This document shows, piece by piece, positions 8,872 through 18,893 of a DNA stretch of 64,000 bases; position 1 is the stretch's first letter, and the number at the start of each line of letters is the position of its first letter. The translations under genes and the position numbers were made by a program. The notes beneath the pieces were generated by a model. That model saw only the letters and a program-made list of their open reading frames with translations, had not been told where the DNA came from and made no database searches. This stretch comes from Streptomyces sp. AC555_RSS877 (GTDB lineage Bacteria > Actinomycetota > Actinomycetes > Streptomycetales > Streptomycetaceae): assembly GCF_019049245.1 (NCBI RefSeq), contig NZ_JAGMUK010000030.1:212094-276093 (forward strand). Reading direction: 5' to 3'.

Positions 8872-9891
8872 ATGGTCGCCGGAGTGGGCGCGTCCGCCGT
8901 GCTCACTCCGTGGATGGCGGGCAGCCGTGTTCCGGCGGACCTCGTCGCGGACCTCCAGGAACCGGCCGAGCGGATCGTCCGAGAACCGGCTCCAGGGGAA
9001 GGACGTGGCGTACGGGCCGATCAGGCGCAGCTGCTCCTCGGCGTCCGCCCAGCGTTCCAGCCGTACCAGCACGTACATCAGCTTGTTCCGTACCTCCGCC
9101 GGCCAGGGGTCGGCGGCCGGGAACCCGGCGGAGAGCGCGATCGCCCGGTCGGCCGCCGCGTCCAGCCGCTCGATGGGCACCTCGGGTCCGCAGCCGTCGG
9201 TCAGGTAGGAGAAGGCCGCCCGGGCCGGCAGTGCCTGGACGAGGAAGCCGGCGGGAGCGTCCTGCGCGGCCAGATCGGCGAAGTCGAAGCACGCGTGGTG
9301 GGAGCCGTGCCACGAGGCGGCGAGGTAGCGCAGGGCGGCCACATGGCAGCCGTAGTGGTGCGGGGCACGGCGGACGGCCGCCTCCCACAACTGCTCGAAG
9401 TACTTGTGCCCGGCGTTCGCGCCACGCGCGTGGTCCAGCGCGATCCGCCACGGCACCGGATCCCGGTCGTCGCCGTGCGCGGCGGCCGTGATCAGGGGGC
9501 TGGCCTGACGCAGCAGTTCCGCCCGCGCCGGTGACTGCCAGGCGTGATCCAGCACGAGCTGGGCGCCGATCAGCAGTGCGTCGGGATCGTAGGGCGTGGC
9601 CCTGCGCCAGTCCTCGTACCACTCGCCGCGCGAGCGGGCGAAGCCCGCGAGTCTTCGCGCGTAGCGGTCGCGGTTCTCCCAGTCGGCGTCGGTGCGGGTG
9701 GCGGCGAGCAGGTGCGCGGCGGGCTCGTACTCGCCCCGCGCGGCGGCCACGAGTGCCGGGCCGAGCCGGTCGTCGGGCGCGTCGAGGAGGACCTCGTCGT
9801 CGGCGGGCAGCGGGCCGGCGCGGCGCGAGGGCTCCCGGGGAGTCCGGGACGAGCGGATGAAGGGGGGCAGCAGAGCCATGGTGCCGACCAT
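8869..9891 (-). CDS. Conserved Streptomyces protein, TPR-like helical
   Basis: About 340 aa, not assigned to a family with confidence. After a basic N-terminus (PPFIRSSRTPREPSRR) the protein is mostly helical, with repeated aromatic/Ala-rich pairs such as GEWYEDWRRATPYDPDALLI and KYFEQLWEAAVRRAPHHYGC, which resemble TPR or Sel1-like solenoids. It has no signal peptide or membrane segment. The start is uncertain: ATG 9891 and ATG 9879 both fit and no good ribosome site is visible. A longer open frame upstream to 10002 is probably not translated. Confidence 0.7.
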   Translation of the reverse strand: MVGTMALLPPFIRSSRTPREPSRRAGPLPADDEVLLDAPDDRLGPALVAAARGEYEPAAHLLAATRTDADWENRDRYARRLAGFARSRGEWYEDWRRATPYDPDALLIGAQLVLDHAWQSPARAELLRQASPLITAAAHGDDRDPVPWRIALDHARGANAGHKYFEQLWEAAVRRAPHHYGCHVAALRYLAASWHGSHHACFDFADLAAQDAPAGFLVQALPARAAFSYLTDGCGPEVPIERLDAAADRAIALSAGFPAADPWPAEVRNKLMYVLVRLERWADAEEQLRLIGPYATSFPWSRFSDDPLGRFLEVRDEVRRNTAARHPRSEHGGRAHSGDH

Positions 9892-10021
9892 TGAAGGTCC
9901 GCTGGTCAACGGAGCGCCAGCACGATCGGGCAACTCGTGGAAAGTTGTACGCGCCACGGTCAAGGACAGGTAAAAAGGTGACCGTTCAACAACTCCAGCC
10001 ACACCAGCCCCACCACCCCCG

Positions 10022-11611
10022 CTAGCTGCGCCGAAGCAGCCGCGAGGCCCCCGCCGCCACCGTCGTCGCCAGAATCCAGCCCACCAGGATGAGCGCGGCG
10101 GCCAGCCACTGCCAGCCGCCCCGCAGCTGCCAGAATCCGGCCTGGCCCAGATCGATCACCGGCAGCAGCAGGTCGAGGGCGAACAGGGCCGGGTTCCACG
10201 GGGGGTGCTCGCCGCGCCTGAGCGGTGGATGACTGGCGTGCGCGAAGGCCACCGAGCTCGCCGCCCACAGCACCGCCATCCACACGGCGGCCCGGCCCGG
10301 CCGGTACCCGTAAGCCACCGTCCAGTCCTGGACGTACCCCCACAGCTTGGCGGCGAGCGGCAGGCTCTCGCGGCGGCGGCGCTGCTTGGCCAGCAGTACC
10401 TCCCGGGCGTCCTCGTCCTCGCCGCCGGTCCGCAGCACGGCGGCGAGACGTTCGTACGGCTCCGGGTTGTACTCGGCCGTCGCCGCCGCCAGCCACTCCA
10501 GGCGTTCGTTCAGCGGGAACGGGCCGCGCGGCACCAGGTTCTCGTAGCTGAAGCCGCCCATGTGCAGGCGGCCCGGGCCCGGCCACGCGTCGGCCCGGTC
10601 CATCAGGTTGACGACCCGCGCCCCCGACAGCACGACCATGCCCCGCGTCGGCCGCTCCCCGAGGAAGCGCAGCTCGGGCGTCTGCACGCGGCGCAGCGAC
10701 AGCTCCTGCTCGTCGGTGAAGGTGAACCGGGCCCGCTCCAGGTCGACCGCGTCCCCGAACCGCCCGTCGTCCAGGCGCAGCCCGCCCTGGCATTCGAACC
10801 GCTGGATGCGCGTCCCGCGCGCGGGCGTCGTGCCGCTGAGCAGGACGCTGCCGACGCCCGCCGGCGTCAGGTACAGCGAGCGCTCCACGGTCAGCTGGGG
10901 GGCGTTCAGGGCGAGCCGCGAGTAGGGGTTGACCAGCCGGGCGCCGCGCAGGCTCAGCGAGACGCCGATCTTCGCGCTGCGCAGGCTCAGCTCGCCGTGC
11001 GACTCCAGCATCTCGGCCTGGAGGTCCTGGCCGACGGTCAGGCCGTCCGCGGCGATGGAGCGTCCGCTGCGGTCGCGGTGGACGATCGACTGGTTGAGCA
11101 GCAGATCCGTGCCGATCTGCGCGTCGGTGAGGCGGATGCCGTTGTGGAAACGGCAGCGCGGCAGATGCAGGTCGCCCTCGGTGTGCACCCGGGCCGCCTC
11201 CAGGCGCGGCACCGAACAGTCCACCATCCGCACCGTCGTGAAGTGGGCCTCCGGGAGCAGGACGTCCCGCTCGAACCGGCAGCCGCGCAACTCGACGTAC
11301 GGCACCACCGTGCCGCCCGCGAGGTCCAGGCTGTCGCTGATCTGCACCCCGACGAGCTTCAGGGACGACACGCGGCCCGCGAGCGCGGGCGGCCCGTCCA
11401 GGAGCAGCCAGCACACGATCCGCGCCCGTACGGTCCGCTCGGGCCCCCAGGGATGCCCGCCGTGCGGATCGTCGACGACCGTGTCGCCGCTGCTCAGGTC
11501 GTACACACTGCCGTTGCGGAACGCCTGCCACATCCCGGCCTCGGCGGCGGTCAGATCGTCCGGCAGGTCTCCGTCGTGGACCCCGTCCCGGATGCCGGCC
11601 CCCTCGGTCAC
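10022..11611 (-). CDS. Membrane-anchored repeat protein with pentapeptide-like beta-helix
   Basis: About 529 aa. Residues ~60-400 are a series of short repeats with Leu/Val/Phe every five residues (e.g. LKLVGVQISDSLDLAGG, LSLRSAKIGVSLSLRGARL), suggesting a right-handed beta-helix like pentapeptide-repeat proteins. Three hydrophobic segments follow near the C-terminus (AVWMAVLWAASSVAFAHA; ALFALDLLLPVIDLG; WLAAALILVGWILATTVAAG). GTG at 11611 was chosen because GGGGAGGAAGG lies just upstream; the open frame extends further but lacks such a site. Function is unknown. Some databases label relatives 'oxidoreductase', but I see no cofactor motif. Confidence 0.72.
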   Translation of the reverse strand: MTEGAGIRDGVHDGDLPDDLTAAEAGMWQAFRNGSVYDLSSGDTVVDDPHGGHPWGPERTVRARIVCWLLLDGPPALAGRVSSLKLVGVQISDSLDLAGGTVVPYVELRGCRFERDVLLPEAHFTTVRMVDCSVPRLEAARVHTEGDLHLPRCRFHNGIRLTDAQIGTDLLLNQSIVHRDRSGRSIAADGLTVGQDLQAEMLESHGELSLRSAKIGVSLSLRGARLVNPYSRLALNAPQLTVERSLYLTPAGVGSVLLSGTTPARGTRIQRFECQGGLRLDDGRFGDAVDLERARFTFTDEQELSLRRVQTPELRFLGERPTRGMVVLSGARVVNLMDRADAWPGPGRLHMGGFSYENLVPRGPFPLNERLEWLAAATAEYNPEPYERLAAVLRTGGEDEDAREVLLAKQRRRRESLPLAAKLWGYVQDWTVAYGYRPGRAAVWMAVLWAASSVAFAHASHPPLRRGEHPPWNPALFALDLLLPVIDLGQAGFWQLRGGWQWLAAALILVGWILATTVAAGASRLLRRS

Positions 11612-11771
11612 CAGGCTTCCTTCCTCCCCAGTAGCTCTTCGTGGTTTCGTACAACTGTTCATGCCCGCTGAGTGACGCCCGGAACACCAGACGTGAAGGG
11701 GATCGTCCGGGTTCCGCCCGCGTTCTGTATCAGCCATTGATACGCGCGAACGACGCCCGATCGCGGTCTGA

Positions 11772-11777
11772 GAGAAT
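11772..11777 (+). promoter_or_regulatory. -10 box for the his operon (leaderless hisD)
   Basis: GAGAAT ends 7 nt before the GTG of hisD and no ribosome site intervenes. Confidence 0.45.
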
Positions 11778-11784
11778 TGACGAC

Positions 11785-13110
11785 GTGATCTCCCGAATCG
11801 ATCTGCGCGGCGACGCCCTTCCCGAGGGCCCCGCCCTGCGCGACCTGCTGCCCCGAGCCGACTTCGACGTCTCGGCCGCCCTGGAGAAGGTGCGTCCGAT
11901 CTGCGAGGCCGTGCATCATCGGGGCGACGCGGCGCTGATCGACTTCGCCGAGAAGTTCGACGGAGTGCGCCTGCAGTCCGTACGGGTTCCGGCCGAGGCG
12001 CTGACCCGTGCCCTCGCGGAGCTGGACCCGGCCGTGCGCGCGGCCCTGGAGGAGTCCATCCGCCGCGCCCGTCTCGTCCACCGCGAGCAGCGCCGTACGA
12101 CCCACACGACCCAGGTCGTGCCCGGCGGTTCGGTGACCGAGAAGTGGTTGCCGGTCGACCGCGTCGGTCTCTACGCGCCCGGCGGGCGGTCCGTCTACCC
12201 CTCCTCCGTGATCATGAACGTGGTGCCCGCGCAGGAGGCCGGCGTCGAGTCGATCGCCCTCGCCTCCCCGGCGCAGGCCGAGTTCGACGGCCTGCCGCAC
12301 CCGACGATCCTCGCCGCCTGCGCACTGCTCGGCGTCGACGAGGTGTACGCGGCCGGCGGTGCGACCGCCGTCGCGATGTTCGCGTACGGCACCGAGTCCT
12401 GCCCGCCCGCCAACATGGTCACCGGCCCCGGCAACATCTGGGTCGCCGCCGCCAAGCGCTACTTCACCGGCAAGATCGGCATCGACGCCGAGGCCGGCCC
12501 GACCGAGATCGCGATCCTCGCGGACGACACCGCCGACCCGGTGCACGTCGCCTCCGACCTCATCAGCCAGGCCGAGCACGACCCGCTGGCCGCCGCCGTG
12601 CTGGTCACCGACTCCGTGGAACTCGCGGACGCCGTGGCGAAGGAGCTGGAACCGCAGGTCGCGGCCAGCAAGCACATCGAGGACCGGATCGTGCCGGCCC
12701 TCAAGGGCAGGCAGTCCGCGATCGTCCTCGTCGACGGCGTCGACGAGGGACTCAGGGTGGTCGACGCGTACGGCGCCGAGCACCTGGAGATCCAGACGGC
12801 CGACGCGGCCGCGGTCGCCGACCGCGTGCGCAACGCCGGCGCGATCTTCATCGGCCCCTGGGCGCCGGTCTCGCTCGGCGACTACGCGGCCGGGTCCAAC
12901 CACGTCCTGCCCACCGGCGGCTGCGCCTGCCACTCCTCGGGCCTGTCCGTCCAGTCCTTCCTACGCGGCATCCACATCGTCGACTACACGAAGGATGCGC
13001 TGGCCGACGTGGCGCATCACGTGGTGACGCTCGCGGAGGCGGAGGACCTGCCCGCGCACGGCGCGGCGATCAAGGCGCGGTTCGGATGGAAGGTACCGGC
13101 GAGCAAGTGA
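11785..13110 (+). CDS. hisD: Histidinol dehydrogenase
   Basis: 441 aa. Catalyses the last two oxidations of histidine synthesis, L-histidinol to L-histidine, with NAD+ and Zn2+. Conserved segments are [56 protein letters not shown] and the C-terminal GSNHVLPT, with typical family spacing. GTG at 11785 follows a -10 box directly (leaderless). It is first in the operon hisD-hisC-hisB-orf-hisH-priA-rid-hisF and overlaps hisC by 4 bp (GTGA). Confidence 0.97.
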   Translation: MISRIDLRGDALPEGPALRDLLPRADFDVSAALEKVRPICEAVHHRGDAALIDFAEKFDGVRLQSVRVPAEALTRALAELDPAVRAALEESIRRARLVHREQRRTTHTTQVVPGGSVTEKWLPVDRVGLYAPGGRSVYPSSVIMNVVPAQEAGVESIALASPAQAEFDGLPHPTILAACALLGVDEVYAAGGATAVAMFAYGTESCPPANMVTGPGNIWVAAAKRYFTGKIGIDAEAGPTEIAILADDTADPVHVASDLISQAEHDPLAAAVLVTDSVELADAVAKELEPQVAASKHIEDRIVPALKGRQSAIVLVDGVDEGLRVVDAYGAEHLEIQTADAAAVADRVRNAGAIFIGPWAPVSLGDYAAGSNHVLPTGGCACHSSGLSVQSFLRGIHIVDYTKDALADVAHHVVTLAEAEDLPAHGAAIKARFGWKVPASK

Positions 13111-14216
13111 GCTTCGGAATCGACGATCTCCCCGTACGGGACGAGCTGCGCGGCAAGTCGCCCTATGGCGCGCCCCAGTTGGACGTGCCCGTACGGCTGA
13201 ACACCAACGAGAACCCCTATCCGCTGCCCGAGCCGCTGGTCGAGCGGATCGCCGAGCGGGTGCGCGAGGCGGCCCGGAACCTCAACCGCTACCCGGACCG
13301 GGACGCGGTCGAGCTGCGCACGCGGCTCGCCAAGTACCTCACCGACACCTCCGGCCACGAGGTCGGCCTGGCCAACGTCTGGGCCGCCAACGGCTCCAAC
13401 GAGGTCATCCAGCAGCTGCTGCAGACCTTCGGCGGACCGGGCCGTACGGCGATCGGCTTCGAGCCGTCGTACTCGATGCACGGACTCATCGCGCGCGGCA
13501 CCGGCACGGGCTGGATCTCCGGCCCCCGCAACGGCGACTTCACGATCGACCTCGCCGCCGCCCAGAAGGCGATCGCCGAGCACCGGCCGGACGTCGTCTT
13601 CGTCACCACCCCCAACAACCCCACCGGCACCGCGGTCCCGCCGGAGACCGTCCTCGCGCTGTACGAGGCCGCGCAGGCCGCGGGGCCCTCGATGGTCGTG
13701 GTCGACGAGGCGTACATCGAGTTCAGCCACGGCGCCTCGCTGCTGCCGCTGATCAAGGGCCGGCCGAACCTGGTCGTCTCGCGGACGATGTCGAAGGCGT
13801 TCGGCGCGGCGGGCCTGCGCCTCGGCTACCTCGCCGCGCACCCGGCGGTCGTGGACGCCGTCCAGCTCGTACGGCTGCCGTACCACCTGTCCGCGATCAC
13901 GCAGGCGACCGCCCTGGCCGCCCTGGAACACACCGGGACACTGCTCGGATACGTCGAGCAGCTGAAGACCGAGCGGGACCGGCTGGTCGCCGAACTGCTG
14001 GCGATCGGCTACGAGGTGACGGCGTCGGACGCCAACTTCGTGCAGTTCGGGCGGTTCGACGACGCCCATGTGATGTGGCAGCAGATCCTCGACCGGGGCG
14101 TCCTGGTCCGGGACAACGGCGTGCCCGGCTGGCTGCGGGTGACCGCCGGAACCCCCGAAGAGAACGACGCGTTCCTCGACGCGGTCCGTGAGTTGAAGAA
14201 GGAGCAGAGCGCATGA
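13107..14216 (+). CDS. hisC: Histidinol-phosphate aminotransferase
   Basis: 369 aa, PLP-dependent class I/II aminotransferase converting imidazole acetol phosphate and glutamate to histidinol phosphate. [10 protein letters not shown] near the N-terminus, PNNPTG and VVDEAYIEF (PLP-ring aspartate) precede the Schiff-base lysine in SRTMSKAFG (about K230), and RLGY provides the phosphate-binding arginine. The GTG start overlaps the hisD stop and the TGA overlaps the hisB start, indicating translational coupling on both sides. Confidence 0.96.
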   Translation: MSFGIDDLPVRDELRGKSPYGAPQLDVPVRLNTNENPYPLPEPLVERIAERVREAARNLNRYPDRDAVELRTRLAKYLTDTSGHEVGLANVWAANGSNEVIQQLLQTFGGPGRTAIGFEPSYSMHGLIARGTGTGWISGPRNGDFTIDLAAAQKAIAEHRPDVVFVTTPNNPTGTAVPPETVLALYEAAQAAGPSMVVVDEAYIEFSHGASLLPLIKGRPNLVVSRTMSKAFGAAGLRLGYLAAHPAVVDAVQLVRLPYHLSAITQATALAALEHTGTLLGYVEQLKTERDRLVAELLAIGYEVTASDANFVQFGRFDDAHVMWQQILDRGVLVRDNGVPGWLRVTAGTPEENDAFLDAVRELKKEQSA

Positions 14217-14806
14217 GCCGCGTTGGACGTGTGGAACGGGTGACGAAGGAGACCTCGGTCCTCGTCGAGATCGATCTCGACGGGTCCGGCAAGGTCGATG
14301 TGTCGACAGGGGTCGGTTTCTACGACCACATGCTCGACCAGCTCGGCCGGCACGGTCTGTTCGACCTGACCGTGAAGACCGAGGGCGACCTGCACATCGA
14401 CTCGCACCACACCATCGAGGACTCCGCCCTCGCGCTGGGCGCCGCCTTCAAGCAGGCGCTCGGCGACAAGGTGGGCATCTACCGCTTCGGCAACTGCACG
14501 GTTCCGCTGGACGAGTCCCTCGCCCAGGTCACCGTCGACCTGTCCGGCCGCCCCTACCTCGTGCACACCGAGCCCGAGAAGATGGCGCCGATGATCGGCG
14601 AGTACGACACCACGATGACCCGGCACATCCTGGAGTCCTTCGTCGCCCAGGCGCAGATCGCCCTGCACGTGCACGTGCCCTACGGGCGCAACGCCCACCA
14701 CATCGTGGAGTGCCAGTTCAAGGCGCTGGCCCGGGCGCTGCGGTACGCGTCCGAGCGGGACCCGCGCGCGGCCGGCATCCTCCCGTCCACGAAGGGCGCC
14801 CTGTGA
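14213..14806 (+). CDS. hisB: Imidazoleglycerol-phosphate dehydratase
   Basis: 197 aa, monofunctional IGPD without the N-terminal phosphatase of the enterobacterial fusion. Duplicated metal-binding motifs are present: [14 protein letters not shown] and DSHHTIED in the first half, [15 protein letters not shown] and [14 protein letters not shown] in the second. It dehydrates imidazole glycerol phosphate to imidazole acetol phosphate as an Mn-dependent 24-mer. ATGA overlap with hisC and GTGA overlap with the following small gene. Confidence 0.97.
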   Translation: MSRVGRVERVTKETSVLVEIDLDGSGKVDVSTGVGFYDHMLDQLGRHGLFDLTVKTEGDLHIDSHHTIEDSALALGAAFKQALGDKVGIYRFGNCTVPLDESLAQVTVDLSGRPYLVHTEPEKMAPMIGEYDTTMTRHILESFVAQAQIALHVHVPYGRNAHHIVECQFKALARALRYASERDPRAAGILPSTKGAL

Positions 14807-14967
14807 CCGGCCTGTCGACCCTCCTGATCGTCGTCGGCCTCTTCCTGGCCGGCGGGATCTACTCCTTCGTCAAGCAGCAGATGCCGAAGAGCCTCATCGT
14901 GCTGCTCTCGATCGGCGCCGCGATGTGTCTCGTCGCCGGCGTCATGAGGCTGGAGGTGTGGAGTTGA
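14803..14967 (+). CDS. Small membrane protein inside the his operon
   Basis: 54 aa with two hydrophobic segments, [20 protein letters not shown] and [19 protein letters not shown], joined by KQQMPK. It overlaps hisB by 4 bp and runs into the hisH start, so it is translated as part of the histidine operon. I recall orthologues at this position in other Streptomyces, without a known role. The position suggests a link with histidine metabolism, but it may simply be carried along. Confidence 0.8.
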   Translation: MTGLSTLLIVVGLFLAGGIYSFVKQQMPKSLIVLLSIGAAMCLVAGVMRLEVWS

Positions 14968-15608
14968 GCACCGGATCGAAGAAAGTGGTCGTCTTCGACT
15001 ACGGCTTCGGCAACGTCCGTTCCGCCGAGCGTGCCCTGGCGCGCGCGGGAGCCGACGTCGAGATAACGCGCGACTACGACAGGGCCATGAACGCCGACGG
15101 CCTGCTGGTGCCGGGCGTCGGCGCCTTCGCCGCCTGCATGAAGGGCCTCAAGGGAGCACGCGGCGACTGGATCGTCGACCGCCGGCTGTCCGGCGGGCGC
15201 CCCGTGATGGGCATCTGCGTCGGCATGCAGATCCTCTTCGAGCGCGGCATCGAGCACGGCGTGGAGAGCGCGGGCCTCGACGAGTGGCCCGGCTCGGTCG
15301 AGCCGCTGCAGGCCGAGATCGTGCCCCACATGGGCTGGAACACCGTCGACGCGCCGGCCGACTCGCAGCTCTTCGCCGGGCTGGACGCGGACGCGCGCTT
15401 CTACTTCGTGCACTCCTACGCCGTCCACGACTGGAGCCTGGAGACGCGCAACGCGGCGATCCGCGCCCCCAAGGTCACCTGGTCGACCCATGGCAAGCCC
15501 TTCGTGGCCGCCGTGGAGAACGGCGCCCTGTGGGCCACGCAGTTCCACCCCGAGAAGTCCGGCGACGCCGGAGCGCAGCTGCTGAACAACTGGATCGGAA
15601 CCCTCTGA
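14958..15608 (+). CDS. hisH: Imidazole glycerol phosphate synthase, glutaminase subunit
   Basis: About 216 aa class I glutamine amidotransferase giving ammonia to HisF. The nucleophile elbow [10 protein letters not shown] carries the catalytic Cys, and the His-Glu pair is in [21 protein letters not shown] opens the fold. Two starts compete: GTG 14958 (GAGG 8 nt upstream; giving VELSTGSKK, which fits my memory of homologues) and TTG 14964 (GGAGG 7 nt upstream). Both overlap the small membrane gene. Confidence 0.95.
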   Translation: MELSTGSKKVVVFDYGFGNVRSAERALARAGADVEITRDYDRAMNADGLLVPGVGAFAACMKGLKGARGDWIVDRRLSGGRPVMGICVGMQILFERGIEHGVESAGLDEWPGSVEPLQAEIVPHMGWNTVDAPADSQLFAGLDADARFYFVHSYAVHDWSLETRNAAIRAPKVTWSTHGKPFVAAVENGALWATQFHPEKSGDAGAQLLNNWIGTL

Positions 15609-16357
15609 TGTCTTCCCACCCCTCAGGACGGCTCGAACTCCTGCCCGCCGTGGACGTCCGTGACGGCCAGGCGGTCCGGCTCGTCCACGGCGAGTCCGGC
15701 TCGGAGACCTCCTACGGCTCCCCGCTGGAGGCCGCCCTCGCCTGGCAGCGCTCGGGCGCCGAGTGGCTGCACCTGGTCGACCTGGACGCGGCGTTCGGCA
15801 CGGGCGACAACCGGGCTGTGATCGGCGAGGTCGCCGAGCGCATGAAGGACATGCACGTCAAGGTGGAGCTCTCCGGCGGCATCCGCGACGACGCCGCCCT
15901 CGCCGCCGCCCTGGCCACCGGCTGTACCCGGGTCAATCTCGGCACGGCCGCCCTGGAGACCCCTCAGTGGGTCGCCAAGGTCATCGCCGAGCACGGCGAC
16001 AAGATCGCGGTCGGGCTCGACGTACGCGGCACGACCCTGCGCGGACGCGGCTGGACCAGCGACGGCGGCGACCTCTACGAGACGCTGGAGCGCCTCGACA
16101 AGGAGGGCTGCGCGCGGTACGTGGTGACGGACATCGCCAAGGACGGCACGCTCCAGGGCCCCAACCTGGAGCTCCTGCGCAACGTGTGCGCGGCGACCGA
16201 GCGGCCCGTCGTGGCCTCCGGTGGCGTGTCGTCGCTGGACGACCTGCGGGCCATCGCCGAGCTGGTCCCCCTCGGTGTCGAGGGCGCCATCGTCGGGAAG
16301 GCCCTGTACGCGAAGGCATTCACCCTCGAAGAGGCCCTGGAGGCGGTAGACCGGTGA
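15608..16357 (+). CDS. priA: Phosphoribosyl isomerase A (HisA/TrpF dual enzyme)
   Basis: 249 aa beta/alpha barrel. [15 protein letters not shown] gives the first catalytic Asp (about D16), [10 protein letters not shown] and [12 protein letters not shown] the two phosphate loops, and [14 protein letters not shown] the second Asp. In Streptomyces, which generally lack trpF, PriA isomerises both ProFAR (histidine path) and PRA (tryptophan path). No trpF is seen near the trp genes here, which agrees. The start overlaps the hisH stop by one base. Confidence 0.95.
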   Translation: MSSHPSGRLELLPAVDVRDGQAVRLVHGESGSETSYGSPLEAALAWQRSGAEWLHLVDLDAAFGTGDNRAVIGEVAERMKDMHVKVELSGGIRDDAALAAALATGCTRVNLGTAALETPQWVAKVIAEHGDKIAVGLDVRGTTLRGRGWTSDGGDLYETLERLDKEGCARYVVTDIAKDGTLQGPNLELLRNVCAATERPVVASGGVSSLDDLRAIAELVPLGVEGAIVGKALYAKAFTLEEALEAVDR

Positions 16358-16752
16358 GCGATCTGCGACGCGTCACGACCGGCGCGCCCTGGGAGGAGAC
16401 CTTCGGGTACTCCCGTGCGGTGGAACTGCCGAACGGCCTGGTGCTGGTCTCCGGCTGCACGTCGATAGTGGACGGCCAGATCGCCGGGGGCGACCCGTAC
16501 GAGCAGACGGTCAACGCCTTCAGCGTCGCGTTCACGGCGCTCGGGGAACTGGGTCTCGGCCGCGAGGACGTCGTGCGCACGCGCATGTACATCACCCACG
16601 CCCGGGACGTGGACGACATCGGACGCGCTCACAAGGAGCTGTTCGACTCCGTCCGGCCCGCCGCATCCATGATCATCGTCTCCGGCTTCGTGGACCCCAG
16701 CCTGGTGGTCGAGGTCGAGGTGGAGGCGTACCGAGGAGCAGACAAGCCATGA
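16354..16752 (+). CDS. Rid (YjgF/YER057c) superfamily protein in his operon
   Basis: 132 aa single Rid domain: [20 protein letters not shown] at the N-terminus, then [20 protein letters not shown] and the end [10 protein letters not shown]. RidA enzymes hydrolyse reactive enamines/imines such as 2-aminoacrylate. The catalytic Arg of true RidA (in a P-A-R-S segment) appears to be Ala here ([10 protein letters not shown]), so it probably belongs to another Rid subgroup with a different or unknown activity. It is coupled to priA (GTGA) and to hisF (ATGA). Confidence 0.85.
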   Translation: MSDLRRVTTGAPWEETFGYSRAVELPNGLVLVSGCTSIVDGQIAGGDPYEQTVNAFSVAFTALGELGLGREDVVRTRMYITHARDVDDIGRAHKELFDSVRPAASMIIVSGFVDPSLVVEVEVEAYRGADKP

Positions 16753-17504
16753 CCCTGGCGGTCCGAGTCATCCCCTGCCTGGACGTGGACAACGGCCGGG
16801 TCGTCAAGGGCGTCAACTTCCAGAACCTGCGCGACGCGGGCGACCCCGTCGAGATGGCCAAGGTGTACGACGCCGAGGGCGCCGACGAGCTGACGTTCCT
16901 GGACATCACCGCCTCGTCGGGCAACCGCGAGACGACGTACGACGTGGTGCGTCGCACCGCCGAGCAGGTGTTCATCCCGCTGACGGTCGGCGGCGGCGTC
17001 CGTGCCGCCGAGGACGTGGACAAGCTGCTGCGGGCCGGCGCCGACAAGGTGGGCGTCAACACGGCGGCCATCGCCCGTCCCGACCTGATCCGCGAGATCG
17101 CCGAGCGCTTCGGCCGACAGGTGCTGGTGCTGTCGGTGGACGCGCGCCGGACCGAGTCCGGGTCCTTCGAGGTCACCACGCACGGCGGGCGCAAGGGCAC
17201 CGGCATCGACGCCGTCGAGTGGGCGCACCGGGCCGCCGAGCTGGGCGCGGGCGAGATCCTGCTCAACTCGATGGACGCGGACGGCACGAAGGACGGGTAC
17301 GACCTGGAGATGATCGCCGCCGTCCGGGGGCACGTGACGGTTCCGGTGATCGCCTCCGGCGGCGCGGGCAAGCTGGCCGACTTCGCACCGGCCGTCGCCG
17401 CCGGCGCGGACGCGGTCCTCGCGGCGTCCGTCTTCCACTTCGGCGATCTGCGGATCGGCCAGGTCAAGGACGCGCTGCGGGAGTCGGGGCACCCGGTGAG
17501 GTGA
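16749..17504 (+). CDS. hisF: Imidazole glycerol phosphate synthase, cyclase subunit
   Basis: 251 aa barrel enzyme that uses ammonia from HisH to turn PRFAR into imidazole glycerol phosphate and AICAR. Catalytic aspartates are in [15 protein letters not shown] (about D12) and in [16 protein letters not shown]. Phosphate loops TVGGGVR and IASGGAG are intact. The ATG overlaps the rid stop. It is last in the operon and is followed by a perfect hairpin. Confidence 0.97.
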   Translation: MTLAVRVIPCLDVDNGRVVKGVNFQNLRDAGDPVEMAKVYDAEGADELTFLDITASSGNRETTYDVVRRTAEQVFIPLTVGGGVRAAEDVDKLLRAGADKVGVNTAAIARPDLIREIAERFGRQVLVLSVDARRTESGSFEVTTHGGRKGTGIDAVEWAHRAAELGAGEILLNSMDADGTKDGYDLEMIAAVRGHVTVPVIASGGAGKLADFAPAVAAGADAVLAASVFHFGDLRIGQVKDALRESGHPVR

Positions 17505-17512
17505 CGCCCGGC

Positions 17513-17550
17513 GCGAGCCCCGGCTGCCTTTCGAGGCGACCGGGGCTCGC
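17513..17550 (+). terminator. Terminator hairpin of the his operon
   Basis: Perfect 11-bp inverted repeat, GCGAGCCCCGG and CCGGGGCTCGC, with a 16-nt loop, starting 8 bp after the hisF stop. Confidence 0.8.
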
Positions 17551-17595
17551 CCACCCGCTGCGCGCGAAGCTCCACCGACTGTCCGAAAGGCCCCC

Positions 17596-18875
17596 GTGAG
17601 CGCCGCCCTCACCCAGGCGACCGTCACCGGCAGACCGGCCCACCGCGACGGCAACGTCCTGCGCTGGCTCGCCGCCTACACCTGCGCGATGCTCGGCGAC
17701 AGCGTGTACTACATCGCCTTGTCCTGGGCGGCCGTACAGGCCGGGACGCCCTCGCAGGCCGGGGTGGTCATGGCGGTGAGCGCGGTGCCGCGGGCCCTGC
17801 TGATGCTGGGCGGGGGCGTGATCGCCGACCGGTTCGGGCCGCGCAGGGTCGTCATCGGCAGCGACGTGGTGCGCTGCGCGGCCGGGCTCGCGGTGGCCGC
17901 GCTGCTGTTCGTCACCAGCGCCGGGCTGTGGCCGCTGGCCCTGCTCGCCCTGGTCTTCGGCACTGTCGACGCCGTGTTCATGCCCGCCGTGGGCGCCCTC
18001 CCCGCGCGCGTGACGAGCCGCGACCAGCTCGCGCGCGTGCAGGGCATGCGAGGCCTCGCCATCCTCCCCCATAGCCTTAAAGGCATGGGGGGACCCCCAT
18101 CGCGAGCATCGTCGGCGCCCCGCTGGGCGGTCTCGCGGTGGCGGTCGGCGGCGCGGCGGCGGCCTTCGGGCTGGCGGGCCTGCTGATCGCGGTGTCGGTG
18201 CCGCTGCTGGTCTCCGTACGACTGCGGGACCTGCCCCCGGACGACAGAACGGCCGCCCTCGCCGACACCGCCTGGCGCGACCTGGTGGCCGGACTGCGAT
18301 GCATCCGCCGGCACCGCGTGCTCGCCCCGCTGATGGTGGCCATCGCCCTCGGCGACCTCGGCTTCGTCGGCCCGCTGAACGTGGGCCTGGCCCTGCTCGC
18401 CGACGAGCGCGGCTGGGGCGCCTCCGGCATGGGCTGGGTGCTCGCCGGCTTCGGCACCGGCGCGGGCCCCGCCTCCCTGCTGCTGACCGTGCGCGGGCGC
18501 CTGCCGTACGCCGGGCAGGTCGCGGCGTACGCCATCCTCGCGGGCTCGGTCGCGATCGGTGCCCTCGCCTTCGTCCCGGGAGTCCTCGCGGCCGTCGGGG
18601 TGGCCCTGCTCATCGGGCTGCTCGCCGGGCTCAGCGGCGCCATGTGCGGCGCCCTGCTGCAGACCCAGGCCGACCCCGCCTACCTGGGCCGCGTCACCGC
18701 CGTGTCCGGCCTGGTGAGCCTCGGCTTCGCCCCGCTGAGCATGCCGCTGTCCGCCGCGGCCATCGGCGCCTGGGGGACCGGCCCGGTCTTCGTCGTCAGC
18801 GCCGTGGTCTGCGGGCTGGGCGGGGTCGTCGGCCTCGGCGTACGGGACCTGCGGCGCGCGGAACTGCCCCGCTGA
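17596..18875 (+). pseudogene. MFS transporter gene broken by a 38-bp palindromic insertion
   Basis: The first part (17596-18063) encodes a normal MFS N-half: WLAAYTCAMLGDSVYYIALSW, VIADRFGPRRVVIGSDVVR and further helices up to RVQGMRGLAI. After 38 extra bases (18064-18101) the sequence continues in another frame as ASIVGAPLGGLAVAVGGAAA to the end. Deleting exactly those bases restores one 413-codon frame, the normal MFS drug/enterobactin-exporter size. As it stands, translation runs out of frame and stops near 18186. A second product starting inside the gene (near 18138) would lack the N-half. It probably once exported a small molecule. GTG 17596 has GAAAGG upstream. Confidence 0.88.
18064..18101. 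mobile_element. 38-bp palindromic repeat element inserted in the MFS gene
   Basis: Begins CTCCCCCATAGCCTT and ends GGGGGGACCCCCATC. The stem pairs CCCCCAT-GCCTT with AAGGC-ATGGGGG (one bulged A on the left), and the right end can alternatively pair GGGGG with CCCCC. CCATC occurs on both sides (18059-18063 and 18097-18101), as a target duplication would. A related 42-bp copy with the same termini (CTCCCCCA and GGACCCCCATC) lies at 61382-61423 inside a MITE. No transposase is encoded. I recall such elements as frequent in Streptomyces intergenic DNA. Confidence 0.78.
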
Positions 18876-18893
18876 GGCCCCGTCCGCCCGGTC

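Noticed and set aside
18138..18875. Second half of the MFS gene as an independent membrane protein
   Set aside because: It begins inside an MFS helix, has no ribosome site, and joins exactly to the first half when the 38-bp insert is removed.
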